Source: an uncultured Saprospirales bacterium
Lineage (GTDB): Bacteria; Bacteroidota; Bacteroidia; Chitinophagales; Saprospiraceae
Assembly (NCBI GenBank): GCA_937864265.1
Contig: CALMIR010000143.1
Coordinates: 81,059 to 145,058, forward strand
Direction of reading: 5' to 3'
Length of the DNA: 64,000 bases
The translations under genes and the position numbers were made by a program. Of the stretch, positions 42,316 to 50,307 are shown in pieces (within the stretch, counting starts at the first letter, position 1; the number at the start of each line of letters is the position of its first letter). Under the pieces are notes generated by a model. That model worked only from the letters and a program-made list of their open reading frames with translations. It was not told where the DNA came from and did not search any database.

Positions 42316-42735
42316 TTATTTAAGCGACTTTTTAGGTACCAACGGACTATTGGGGTTGACATCCAGGCGCTCTTCTCTTGGAAAAATGACGACATCCATA
42401 TCCTCCATTGGAATTTGACCCAGCAGCGGTTCTACATGACCCGGTAATAGTACGGCTCTTGTAGTCGTATCCCGGTTTTTGAATCGCACTTCCACTGGCC
42501 CTACTACTTCAAACTTTTGAAGGGTGCCATCGGCCAGTTCAAAGACTTGCGTATTTAGTGTCTCCAAACCAAGCTGTAGCTTGATATTTTCATTAATGGC
42601 CAGATTATAAGCACCTGAGCCCACCAACATGGTTACCGTCATACGACGAACTTTATCGTGGTCAATGAAACCCTTACGAGCCAAAGTAAGATCATCGTTA
42701 TTCACCAATTCGATATCTGCATATATTATTCCCAT
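42316..42735 (-). CDS. Clan AA (retropepsin-like) aspartic-protease-fold protein lacking the catalytic Asp
   Basis: 139 aa. The start MGIIYADIELVNNDDLTLAR and the end LLGQIPMEDMDVVIFPREER with NPNSPLVPKKS match single-domain clan AA aspartic proteases of bacteria. The catalytic motif of that family is usually LVDTGA or LVDSGA. Here it reads TMLVGSGAYNLAI, with Gly (codon GGC) in place of Asp; one base change from GAC would explain it. Without Asp the protein should be proteolytically dead, so it is a recent mutation, a binding protein or an unusual variant. It has its own candidate promoter. Confidence 0.8.
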   Translation of the reverse strand: MGIIYADIELVNNDDLTLARKGFIDHDKVRRMTVTMLVGSGAYNLAINENIKLQLGLETLNTQVFELADGTLQKFEVVGPVEVRFKNRDTTTRAVLLPGHVEPLLGQIPMEDMDVVIFPREERLDVNPNSPLVPKKSLK

Positions 42736-42752
42736 TGCTTTTTGGTTTCTTA

Positions 42753-42760
42753 CAAAGATA
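42753..42760 (-). promoter_or_regulatory. Candidate -7 box of the aspartic-protease-like gene
   Basis: CAAAGATA on the plus strand reads TATCTTTG on the minus strand, 17 bases upstream of the ATG at 42735. Confidence 0.55.
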
Positions 42761-42780
42761 CAAAAAAGCGGGGTTATTTC

Positions 42781-44784
42781 CTAACGGGCCTTTCCGTAGC
42801 GCTCGCCGTCAATGTATTCAACGATATAGGCCGAGGAATAGCCTTTCTCTTTCACTTTAGTGAGCGCAGAACGCGCCTCTTCCAAGGAGAAAAAGTCGGC
42901 CACTAATACTCGGGTGAGGCCGCGCCCCAGTATAAGTTCCGTATCCAAACGGCCTAATGGCTGCACATCGCTGAATTTATCTTCGACGTAAGTACCTACT
43001 GCCGCCAACTGAATTTTGTAATAAGTGCCGTTATGGCGCGGCGCAGAGGTTTGGTATTCCGCATTGTCGTTCGGGTTGCGGCCACGAGCGATATAGGGCG
43101 TATTTTCGGGCGTATCCACCCGGGTATTGCGCGGGTCTTTACTTGGAGGTACGTTCACCGGATCATCGTCGGGGTCATCGCTTTTTGGCGGTGTAGGTAT
43201 CTGGTTGTTGCTGTTTTCCGCTTCCAAAAACAGCGGTTGCCCATAAATGAAAGTATTCGGATCATTGGCGGAAAAACGATAAGAGCCGGGCACATAGCCA
43301 TAAGCACTCACCTCTACTCGGAAGCGACGCTCCGGCAAGATTTCAAACGAATAATTGCCTTCATTAAAATCTTTATTGATCAGTGGTGTTTCCCGGCCAT
43401 CTTCAAAAACCTGAAACAAGCTAACAGATATGTCATTGATGGTTTCACCGCTCTGGCGGTCATAAACATTCCCTTTTACGACAGTACGACGCCCGCCTAC
43501 AGCAAATTCAAAAATATCCTGATGGGTAGTGGTGTTTTTACCGCCTGCATAAACCCGGTTGGAGACCAGGAAACCGCCTGTGCGAGATGGATTGAGGATA
43601 TAAAAATAGTCGTCGGCACTAGAGTTAATGGGCATACCCATGTTTTCGGGCTGCGACCAACTCACCTCATCGCCATTCGATCGAAAAACGTCGAAGCCGC
43701 CCATGGAAATGTGGCCGTTGGAGGCGAAATAGAGGTTTTGATCATCCATATCGTAATAGGGGGTCACCTCATCGCCCAGGGTATTGACTACAGGTCCCAG
43801 GTTGATGGGAAAGGTAAAGTCGTTATCGTCCGTACCCAAATCCCGGGTCACGTACCACAAGTCCATACCGCCGCGTCCACCTTCTCGGTTGGAGGCAAAA
43901 AACAAGAGTTCCTGCCCGCGCTCGTGTATCACACAAGGATGTGTGGCGGTTACCCCTTCTGTATTGATGTAATCGGCTAAGCGCTCTGGCTGCGACCAAA
44001 TGGCACCCACCCTTTTGGTAACAAAAATCTCGCAGCGCGGGCGAATGTCGTTCCAAGCTTTGGTATCAGAACTACAGATGGTAAAGTAATAGCGGCTGCC
44101 ATCGGGCGTCATGGTGCCATTGCCAAATTGCCCCCGCTGTATGACAGGGAAATTGCGGGGCGGCTCGGCCTTACTCCAATTTTGGCCTTCGCGGCGCGAG
44201 GTATAAATTCTGGCTCGATCGCCCAAGCTGGAAGAAAAAAACAATTCGTTATCAGAAACAGGAAAGGGTGCAAATTCTTCTTTATCCGAATTGACGCCAC
44301 TACCTGGGAGCAATATTTCAACATCGCGGTTGGCTTGAGCAGGTGCTTCCATGCCCAAGGTACAGCCCTGTTTTTCTATGCGGATAATATCCTCCAGGAT
44401 TTCTTTGCCTTGTCCGGTGTAGTTTTCCATGAACGCATCGAAAGCTTCCTTGGCCGGATCGTACTGCCCATCTTGTTTCAGGCAGCGGGCGTATTTCAAG
44501 CCCACCAGCGGGAATTTATCGTTTTTGTCTTTGATAAATCGGTAGGATTCTGCGGCTTTGCGATAGTCGCGCAGGGTATAATAGATTTCGGCTGCCTGGA
44601 ATATCAACTCTTCTTTGTTGCGTTTCTTGCTAAACGCCTGCTCATATTTTTCAGCGGCCTCGGCCAAACGCCCTTCGGCATAGGCTTCTTCTCCTTCTTT
44701 TTTGAGTTTACTCCAACTTTGCGCCTGTGCAGCGGTGCCCATCATAAAAGCACACAAGAAAAAAAGTACAATTTTTTTAAACAT
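42781..44784 (-). CDS. TPR / PD40-propeller / carboxypeptidase-regulatory-like protein with C-terminal SPOR domain (PorE-like)
   Basis: 667 aa from the ATG at 44784, directly before the signal peptide MFKKIVLFFLCAFMMGTAAQ; the open frame upstream overlaps purN and is not coding. Order: TPR-like helices (about 25-120), PD40/WD40-like propeller (about 150-440, e.g. FSSSLGDRARIYTSRREGQN, DLWYVTRDLGTDDNDF), a carboxypeptidase-regulatory Ig-like domain (about 455-550, KGNVYDRQSGETINDISVSL), a Pro/Asp-rich linker and a SPOR-like domain (about 590-660, YYKIQLAAVGTYVEDKFSDV, GYSSAYIVEYIDG). Type IX secretion protein PorE has the same order but ends in an OmpA domain, so both bind peptidoglycan by different modules. 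A role in the gliding or secretion envelope machinery is inferred. Confidence 0.82.
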   Translation of the reverse strand: MFKKIVLFFLCAFMMGTAAQAQSWSKLKKEGEEAYAEGRLAEAAEKYEQAFSKKRNKEELIFQAAEIYYTLRDYRKAAESYRFIKDKNDKFPLVGLKYARCLKQDGQYDPAKEAFDAFMENYTGQGKEILEDIIRIEKQGCTLGMEAPAQANRDVEILLPGSGVNSDKEEFAPFPVSDNELFFSSSLGDRARIYTSRREGQNWSKAEPPRNFPVIQRGQFGNGTMTPDGSRYYFTICSSDTKAWNDIRPRCEIFVTKRVGAIWSQPERLADYINTEGVTATHPCVIHERGQELLFFASNREGGRGGMDLWYVTRDLGTDDNDFTFPINLGPVVNTLGDEVTPYYDMDDQNLYFASNGHISMGGFDVFRSNGDEVSWSQPENMGMPINSSADDYFYILNPSRTGGFLVSNRVYAGGKNTTTHQDIFEFAVGGRRTVVKGNVYDRQSGETINDISVSLFQVFEDGRETPLINKDFNEGNYSFEILPERRFRVEVSAYGYVPGSYRFSANDPNTFIYGQPLFLEAENSNNQIPTPPKSDDPDDDPVNVPPSKDPRNTRVDTPENTPYIARGRNPNDNAEYQTSAPRHNGTYYKIQLAAVGTYVEDKFSDVQPLGRLDTELILGRGLTRVLVADFFSLEEARSALTKVKEKGYSSAYIVEYIDGERYGKAR

Positions 44785-44794
44785 GCTGTAATAC

Positions 44795-45382
44795 TTAATT
44801 TGGTAATAAGGATTGGTTTTCCAAAATCGCCTGTTCAATAATGGGTGCGTAATATTGGTGTTCCAGTTGTTGTACTTTGCGGGCAATATCTTCCGGCTCG
44901 TCATCTGGTTCGAGGATGCAAGCTTTTTGGAATAAGATATCGCCATCGTCGTAAAATTCATTCACATAATGGATGCTGATGCCGGATTCTTTTTCCGATG
45001 CTGCTTTTACAGCTTGGTGAACATGCATGCCAAACATGCCTTTTCCACCGTATCGGGGTAACAAGGCTGGATGTATGTTGAGCATTCGCCTTTCATAGGC
45101 TTTTACCAGGTAATCGGGTACAAGCCAGAGAAAGCCGGCTAAAACGATAAATCCAATGCCCCTTTGTTTGAAGTCCTCCAAAATGGCCCTTGAGTCGTAA
45201 AAATAAGTTTTGTTGATGACAAGTTGTTCAATGCCCGTTTCGGCTGCGAATTGCAAAACAGGTGCTTTGGCATTATTGCAAACGATGATTGTTACCTGAA
45301 TATTAGGGTTGCCTTTAAAATATTCGACAATTTTTCTGGCATTGGAGCCTGTTCCTGAAGCAAAAACAGCTATGTTAACCAT
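44795..45382 (-). CDS. purN: Phosphoribosylglycinamide formyltransferase
   Basis: 195 aa from the ATG at 45382 (a TTG at 45394 overlaps the preceding gene). It transfers the formyl group of 10-formyl-tetrahydrofolate to GAR in purine synthesis. Phosphate-binding loop FASGTGSNARKI, catalytic Asn102 and His104 in LNIHPALLPRYGGKGM, and Asp of DDGDILFQ (145-148) are intact. It sits 4 bases after the secreted unknown gene and 10 bases before the PorE-like gene, an odd metabolic insertion in an envelope operon. Confidence 0.95.
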   Translation of the reverse strand: MVNIAVFASGTGSNARKIVEYFKGNPNIQVTIIVCNNAKAPVLQFAAETGIEQLVINKTYFYDSRAILEDFKQRGIGFIVLAGFLWLVPDYLVKAYERRMLNIHPALLPRYGGKGMFGMHVHQAVKAASEKESGISIHYVNEFYDDGDILFQKACILEPDDEPEDIARKVQQLEHQYYAPIIEQAILENQSLLPN

Positions 45383-45386
45383 GTGT

Positions 45387-46976
45387 TCAGTCAAAGTTTA
45401 GCGTAGCAAAACGATATCCCCGACCCAATTCTCCATAAACGAGCATTTTACGACTTCCGGTTTGCTTGCAAATCTTGGGTCGGGTAATGATGTCTGCGTC
45501 TCGATTGAAAAATAGGGGAAATATTTTGAGTTGACCCTCTTTCGTCAATTCTGCCAGCGATATCACAGAATTTCGCCCGTTAAAATTATAGATAAAACGG
45601 CTGTTGTCGTTTTCAAAATTTCGGCTATTGTCATTAAAAATAAAGAAGATTCGATCTTTTACGATAGCCATGGCATACGAGGAGAAATAGCCGCCGTCGT
45701 TCATGGTTTCTTGTCGTTTGGGAATCCTGCTGGCCCACTCGATTTCTCCGGTAGGCTTTAGGTTCACGACGATAATGTCGTTGTAGTGATAAAAATAATC
45801 TACGCGCAAAGTGCCGTCCCAATAGCGGTAGGTACGCTCGAAAATGTAAAATTGTTCGGCCACGAGCAAAGCACCACCATCGCTGCGCAAAACGATTTCA
45901 TCCAGTGAAAAACGGTACAATTCCGGCTGCCTGTCCGGATCGCCGCTGGCCTCATTTCTCGCTGCCTTGCGCTGTTGAGCGTCAGTGCCAAAGCCACCTC
46001 GGAATTCAAAATCAAATTCTTGCAAACTCAGGTCATAGACTTCTTTGTTCGTCGGGTCAATTTTAAAAAAGCAGGTACCTTTCACGCTCAAAGCGCCTTT
46101 GTCCGAGTAGAATCCTGCACAAACCAAATGCGCGTTATCGGCAATTCTGAAGTTCAAATCAGTGATGAACTTATCTTCGATTTCCAGTCGGTATTCCTGT
46201 ACCCCATCGCCAGCAGAAGTATAGGCCAAAATAATGTATTGGTAATTTGGCTTTCCCCGTTTAACATCTTTTACGCCATCGATGTACAAAAGCCCAAGCA
46301 AGTAAACATTCCCTTGATTATCCACTTGGTAGTTTTCTACCGAAAATTGCTGGTCGTTGTAGGGCAGCACGACGTCTTTTTTCCAAAGCTCTTGCATCTG
46401 GTTGTCAAAAACATGCAGGGCAAAGCGTTCAGCTTCTTTCTTTTTATAAGGCAATTGGCTGTATAACAATATTTTAGAGCTGTCTTTTGAAATGAGCATA
46501 TTGAAAGCGCCTTCTTTGGCCTTATTGGGCGCGGGTACTTCCGCAATTTTTTCCAGGTTTTTGCCGGGTTGCAAGCGATCGCTCAAGGTTTGGTAAAACA
46601 GGTAATTAGTTTTCTGCGCCTGGTTGTTGAAGCTGGTGAAAAAATACAGTTGTCCCCCTACTTGGAGTACATCCTCAAAGTCGCGCTGTTTGCCTTTGTA
46701 TTTCAAATCCAGCTTTTCAGATCGCTTGAGCTTGTTTTCGCTGTCGTACAATTCGACATACACTTGCTCGTCGGTAATTGCACCTGCATTTTTTTGCCGC
46801 AAGGCATAAAAGCCATAAGTGCCTGTACTGATGATTTTGGTGATCCTGGTATTGGCGGGTTCACTTAATTCTTCGCCCCAAGTGATCTTGCCGGGAATAT
46901 CATCGGCTTGTGCCATGGATATGCCGCTATTGATCATGTAAAACAGGGTCATCAAACCCCAAAAATGATACTTCAT
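45387..46976 (-). CDS. Secreted protein of unknown function, probable beta-propeller
   Basis: 529 aa, not recognised. A signal peptide (MTLFYMINSGISMAQ) precedes strand-rich repeats with a blade-like period: DVLQVGGQLYFFTSFNNQAQ, NYQVDNQGNVYLLGLLYI, NFRIADNAHLVCAGFYSDKG, SYAMAIVKDRIFFIFNDNSR. Neither catalytic nor metal motifs stand out. It is the first gene of a three-gene unit with purN and the PorE-like gene. A surface or periplasmic scaffold is a guess. Confidence 0.75.
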   Translation of the reverse strand: MKYHFWGLMTLFYMINSGISMAQADDIPGKITWGEELSEPANTRITKIISTGTYGFYALRQKNAGAITDEQVYVELYDSENKLKRSEKLDLKYKGKQRDFEDVLQVGGQLYFFTSFNNQAQKTNYLFYQTLSDRLQPGKNLEKIAEVPAPNKAKEGAFNMLISKDSSKILLYSQLPYKKKEAERFALHVFDNQMQELWKKDVVLPYNDQQFSVENYQVDNQGNVYLLGLLYIDGVKDVKRGKPNYQYIILAYTSAGDGVQEYRLEIEDKFITDLNFRIADNAHLVCAGFYSDKGALSVKGTCFFKIDPTNKEVYDLSLQEFDFEFRGGFGTDAQQRKAARNEASGDPDRQPELYRFSLDEIVLRSDGGALLVAEQFYIFERTYRYWDGTLRVDYFYHYNDIIVVNLKPTGEIEWASRIPKRQETMNDGGYFSSYAMAIVKDRIFFIFNDNSRNFENDNSRFIYNFNGRNSVISLAELTKEGQLKIFPLFFNRDADIITRPKICKQTGSRKMLVYGELGRGYRFATLNFD

Positions 46977-47000
46977 GATTTTGATTTACCTTCTTTCGCC

Positions 47001-47008
47001 CAAAGTTA
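47001..47008 (-). promoter_or_regulatory. Candidate -7 box of the unknown-purN-PorE-like operon
   Basis: CAAAGTTA on the plus strand reads TAACTTTG on the minus strand, 24 bases before the ATG at 46976. No -33 box seen. Confidence 0.45.
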
Positions 47009-47058
47009 TCAATTAAATGCGGGATTGGTGGAGGATGCTTGATTAAGTAGGGGTTTTT

Positions 47059-47127
47059 AGTTTCAAGTCTCAGGTTTTTTACCCGGCTGATTCCGCGAAA
47101 AACGCGGGAGAAGACGGGCTGGTTTCA
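47059..47127. repeat. Composite repeat, second copy of part 1 with GTTTC heptamers
   Basis: 47073-47126 is nearly identical to 30379-30432 (two differences) and includes CCGCG-AAAAA-CGCGG; AGTTTCAAGTCTCAGG (47059-47074) and GGTTTCAAG (47121-47129) flank it. Confidence 0.8.
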
Positions 47128-47176
47128 AGTTGACCTGTCCTGAAATCACACTTCTCATCTGGCGCAACTTCCCTTT

Positions 47177-47962
47177 TTATAAATTCTTCAAACGCCCGCC
47201 ATCCACAGGCAAATTGATCCCTGTAATGTAGGCGGCGGCAGGCGAAGCCAGGAAAGCCGCTGCTGCACCGATTTCCGAGGGGTCGGCAAAGCGACCGATG
47301 GGGGCTTCTTTCTTCATGTCCTGTATGACGATCTCCTCCGGCATACCCGTTTTTTGCACCTTTAAATCTATGATTTCTTGAAGCCGCTCCGTCGCTGTAA
47401 ATCCTGGCAACACATTATTGACAGTGATGCGGTGTGTGCCCAGTTCGTTGGCCATCGTTTTGGCCCAATTGCCCATAGCGGCCCGCACAGTATTGGAGAC
47501 GCCCAGGTTGTCGAGCGGCGCCTTGACTGAAGTAGAGATGATGTTAACGATGCGGCCATAACCGTCTTGGATCATGCCCGGCACGACGGCTTGGGTGAGT
47601 AAATGGCTGCAAATGACGTGGTTGTTAAAGGCTTGTAGGAGTTCTTCTGTGTTTGCTTTGAGTATGGGACCCGCGGCTGGCCCACCTGTGTTGTTGATCA
47701 GGATGTGGATGTTTTTAGTAGCTATCAGACCTTTTATTTTGCGTTGCAGGTCACCAGTGTCGGTAAAATCCGCAACTAAAAAATCGTGGCGCTGTCCCTG
47801 AGATTGATCCAGTTCCCGAACGATGTCGATCATAATATGGGCTGATCGAGACACCAATGTTACATTAGCGCCTAATGCGGCCAACTCTATGGCCGTCGCT
47901 TTGCCAATTCCTTTGCTACTCCCACAAACCAGGGCATTTTTACCACTTAGATTCAAATCCAT
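47177..47962 (-). CDS. Short-chain dehydrogenase/reductase family protein with non-canonical active site
   Basis: 261 aa from the ATG at 47962. The NAD(P)-binding motif is GSSKGIGKATA and the second structural motif INNTGGPAAG replaces NNAG. After the usual Ser region (IVNIISTSVKAP) the canonical Tyr-x3-Lys is replaced by Ser-Asn-Thr-Val-Arg in GVSNTVRAAMGNWAKTMA. This substitution is, as I recall, shared by a subgroup of SDR proteins often named 3-oxoacyl-ACP reductase, so it is not a random defect. The C-terminal GINLPVDGGRLKNL is normal. Whether it is an active reductase is uncertain. Confidence 0.88.
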   Translation of the reverse strand: MDLNLSGKNALVCGSSKGIGKATAIELAALGANVTLVSRSAHIMIDIVRELDQSQGQRHDFLVADFTDTGDLQRKIKGLIATKNIHILINNTGGPAAGPILKANTEELLQAFNNHVICSHLLTQAVVPGMIQDGYGRIVNIISTSVKAPLDNLGVSNTVRAAMGNWAKTMANELGTHRITVNNVLPGFTATERLQEIIDLKVQKTGMPEEIVIQDMKKEAPIGRFADPSEIGAAAAFLASPAAAYITGINLPVDGGRLKNL

Positions 47963-48208
47963 AATCAAAATTTAATTGTATTTCTTCTAAACCTTACACA
48001 TTTAGCGAAGCAAAAAGTTCAATTTTATGTTTGCAAATTGTTATCACATCAATTGTCTAGGAACAATATCCGTATCCAAACGCGGATAGATTGGAAGCGC
48101 AAGGTAGGTAAAATATATTCTTACAAGCCTTACACGAATGTAGCAACTTATTTTGCAAGGCGAGGCTTGTTGCGCGCATAGGTGAAATATCACATCTGTT
48201 TTTCGACC
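47963..48208. other. Gene-free stretch with a promoter-like box and two inverted repeats
   Basis: On the plus strand TATGTTTG (48027-48034) matches the -7 consensus, followed by TATCCG/CGGATA (near 48068 and 48083) and ACAAGCCT/AGGCTTGT (48123-48130 and 48163-48170). No open frame of note exists. On the minus strand it separates the hemN start-distal end from the SDR gene. A small RNA is possible but unsupported beyond this. Confidence 0.4.
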
Positions 48209-49561
48209 TCACACCACCCGACTAAACAACTGCCCCTCCGGTTGTTGTTTCCAGTAGCGGGCATCTAAGGCTAGGCAGATATTTCTTACAAAAGCTTTGC
48301 CAGCAGGCGTTACCTCCAATTGGAAAGGGTGTAGCTTAACCAAACCATCTGCGATCATGGGGTGCAGGCGTTCTAGGCCATCATAGAGCGCTTCACATTG
48401 CATGTTGGGCGACTTCCACTCTGTGGTTCCCCGGCAAATGATATTGAGGATGTGGCTGCGCAGCACCTGATCTTCTTCCGTCAGTAAGTGCCCTTTGACG
48501 AAGGGGAAGCGCCCGGCATGTACCAATTCCTGGTATTTTTCGATGTGTTTCTCGTTTTGCACAAAAGCACTCCAGGCATCACTGATGGAAGAAGCGCCCA
48601 GTGCCAGGCTGAGCCGGGTGAGAAAAGGTGTGTAGCCCATGAAATTACGATGTAGGCTGCCTGTTTCCAGGGCTTTGTACAAGCTATCGCCGGGCAAAGC
48701 AAAATGATCCATGCCTATTTCCCGGTAGCCGGCGCTTTCCAGCAATTCCCTGCCCAATTCGTAGAGGGCGCGTTTTGCTGTGCCGTTGGGCAAGTCGGCT
48801 TCTGAATAAGCCCGTTGGCTGGGCTTGATCCAGGGTACATGGGCATAACTATAAAAGGCGAGTCGATCAGGGCGCAGTTGGGCTACCTTTTGCACATTAT
48901 CGCGGATATGTGCCGGGGTTTGAAAAGGCAACCCAAAGATCAGGTCAAAATTAATGGAGCGGTAACCCAATTCGCGCGCCCACGCCACCACTTGTGCCAC
49001 TTCTTCGTAAGACTGTTGCCGATTGATGGTTTTAAGGATATGATCGTCAAAATCCTGAACACCGATACTGATTCTGGTAAATCCCAACTGCCGCAAGACC
49101 TTTAGATGCTTGTAGGTGGCATTGGCCGGGTGCGCCTCAAAACCAAATTCAAAATGCTCCGGCAGTTCAACCGTTTCGAGTATTTCCGACAACAACCAAT
49201 GCAGGTTTTCCGGCGAAAAGAAAGTAGGAGTCCCTCCGCCGAGGTGCAGCTCGCGCAAAACTGGTTTCTCCGGCAACAGCGCGGTATATAAAGCCCATTC
49301 CTGGAGTACCGCAAGCAAGTAAGGCATTTCTACCTCGTGGTTCTTGGTTATCCTTTTGTTACAACCGCAATAGGTGCACAAATTTTCGCAGTAGGGCAAA
49401 TGGATATACAGACTGAGGGATTTATTTTCTTCAAAAGCTTGCAGAACACGGCTAGTCCAGGCTTCTGTGGTCGGGCAGTTTTCACCCCAATATGGCACGG
49501 TCGGATAACTGGTGTATCTCGGCGCCGGGATATTGTATTTTTCAAGCAAATCACCATTCAT
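48209..49561 (-). CDS. hemN: Oxygen-independent coproporphyrinogen III oxidase
   Basis: 450 aa. A radical SAM enzyme of heme synthesis that decarboxylates coproporphyrinogen III without oxygen. The motif LPYCENLCTYCGC has Cys58, Cys62 and Cys65 for the 4Fe-4S cluster and Cys67, which is characteristic of true HemN rather than HemW. LREFLHLGGGTPTFFSP-like LHLGGGTPTFF, ISIGVQDFD and HFALPGDSLYKAL are also conserved, as is the N-terminal YNIPAPRYTSYPTVPYW. It lies 87 bases downstream of exbD in the same orientation. Confidence 0.96.
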   Translation of the reverse strand: MNGDLLEKYNIPAPRYTSYPTVPYWGENCPTTEAWTSRVLQAFEENKSLSLYIHLPYCENLCTYCGCNKRITKNHEVEMPYLLAVLQEWALYTALLPEKPVLRELHLGGGTPTFFSPENLHWLLSEILETVELPEHFEFGFEAHPANATYKHLKVLRQLGFTRISIGVQDFDDHILKTINRQQSYEEVAQVVAWARELGYRSINFDLIFGLPFQTPAHIRDNVQKVAQLRPDRLAFYSYAHVPWIKPSQRAYSEADLPNGTAKRALYELGRELLESAGYREIGMDHFALPGDSLYKALETGSLHRNFMGYTPFLTRLSLALGASSISDAWSAFVQNEKHIEKYQELVHAGRFPFVKGHLLTEEDQVLRSHILNIICRGTTEWKSPNMQCEALYDGLERLHPMIADGLVKLHPFQLEVTPAGKAFVRNICLALDARYWKQQPEGQLFSRVV

Positions 49562-49648
49562 AAGGCCACAAATTTGCCCCGAAATTAGGCCAATTGCGCC
49601 GCGCTACACCTGATAATTCTGTCTGCGCCCCATGATTTTTATCACCTT

Positions 49649-50185
49649 TCACCCATTATCTGCTGGCTCTGCCTCTGAAATGACAAAGGGGATCGCTGTT
49701 CGGATACTTTTTTGATGCTTTTCAGATAGTTTGTCGAAAGTGCGGCCAAACTGCTGCTGCGCCTGTTTTTCCCACAAATCGCGATAAGCGCCATTTAGCT
49801 CATTATACACAGCCAAATAGGTGGAATAGGCTGTCCCCCGGTCGTGCACCAGCGATACGACAGCTTTTTGAGGCGAATCGGGCAGGTCGTCTCGGCGAAG
49901 TGGGTTTTCGATGAAATGCATCGTGGTTTCCCGCAGCTTTGCCAGTGGTAGTTCTTTGCCTTCAACCAACAGTTCATTAGCGGCATTCACATATACTTTC
50001 AGTACATTTCGATCGGGAATTTCCTGCAAGACCTCCTCCTCTACCCAAGGAGGGAGTTTCACAGCGATGCCCTGATCGGACAAGATTTTGGTGGTAACCA
50101 GAAAAAAAATGAGTAGCAGAAAGGCGATATCGGCCATAGAACTGGCGTTGATACTGGTGCTCTCGCGGGTTCTTTTGGAAAACAT
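49649..50185 (-). CDS. exbD: Biopolymer transport protein ExbD/TolR family
   Basis: 178 aa. It starts with a basic segment and one membrane helix, SMADIAFLLLIFFLVTTKIL, in which Asp19 is the conserved proton-path residue of ExbD. The rest is periplasmic: GIAVKLPPWVEEEVLQ, then DRNVLKVYVNAANELLVEGK, with a longer helical C-terminus (GTAYSTYLAVYNELNGAYRD) than E. coli ExbD. It works with ExbB to power TonB-dependent transport. No exbB or tonB lies beside it in the window. Confidence 0.92.
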   Translation of the reverse strand: MFSKRTRESTSINASSMADIAFLLLIFFLVTTKILSDQGIAVKLPPWVEEEVLQEIPDRNVLKVYVNAANELLVEGKELPLAKLRETTMHFIENPLRRDDLPDSPQKAVVSLVHDRGTAYSTYLAVYNELNGAYRDLWEKQAQQQFGRTFDKLSEKHQKSIRTAIPFVISEAEPADNG

Positions 50186-50307
50186 AGCGTATTTTTTAGT
50201 GCTAAAAAAGAACCGGTAGCTTCGACTATTTCTTGATCAGATGAAATAAATCCCTATTTTGGTGCATGAAACGTGTGTCCTATTTACACCGATAGCATTC
50301 TATTCGC

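Noticed and set aside
42781..44841. Long plus-strand frames (315 and 237 codons) opposite the PorE-like gene
   Set aside because: They are antisense shadows of a well-supported gene with domains; their translations show no family features.
44785..44961. 59-residue N-terminal extension of the PorE-like protein
   Set aside because: It overlaps purN and precedes a clear signal peptide at 44784.
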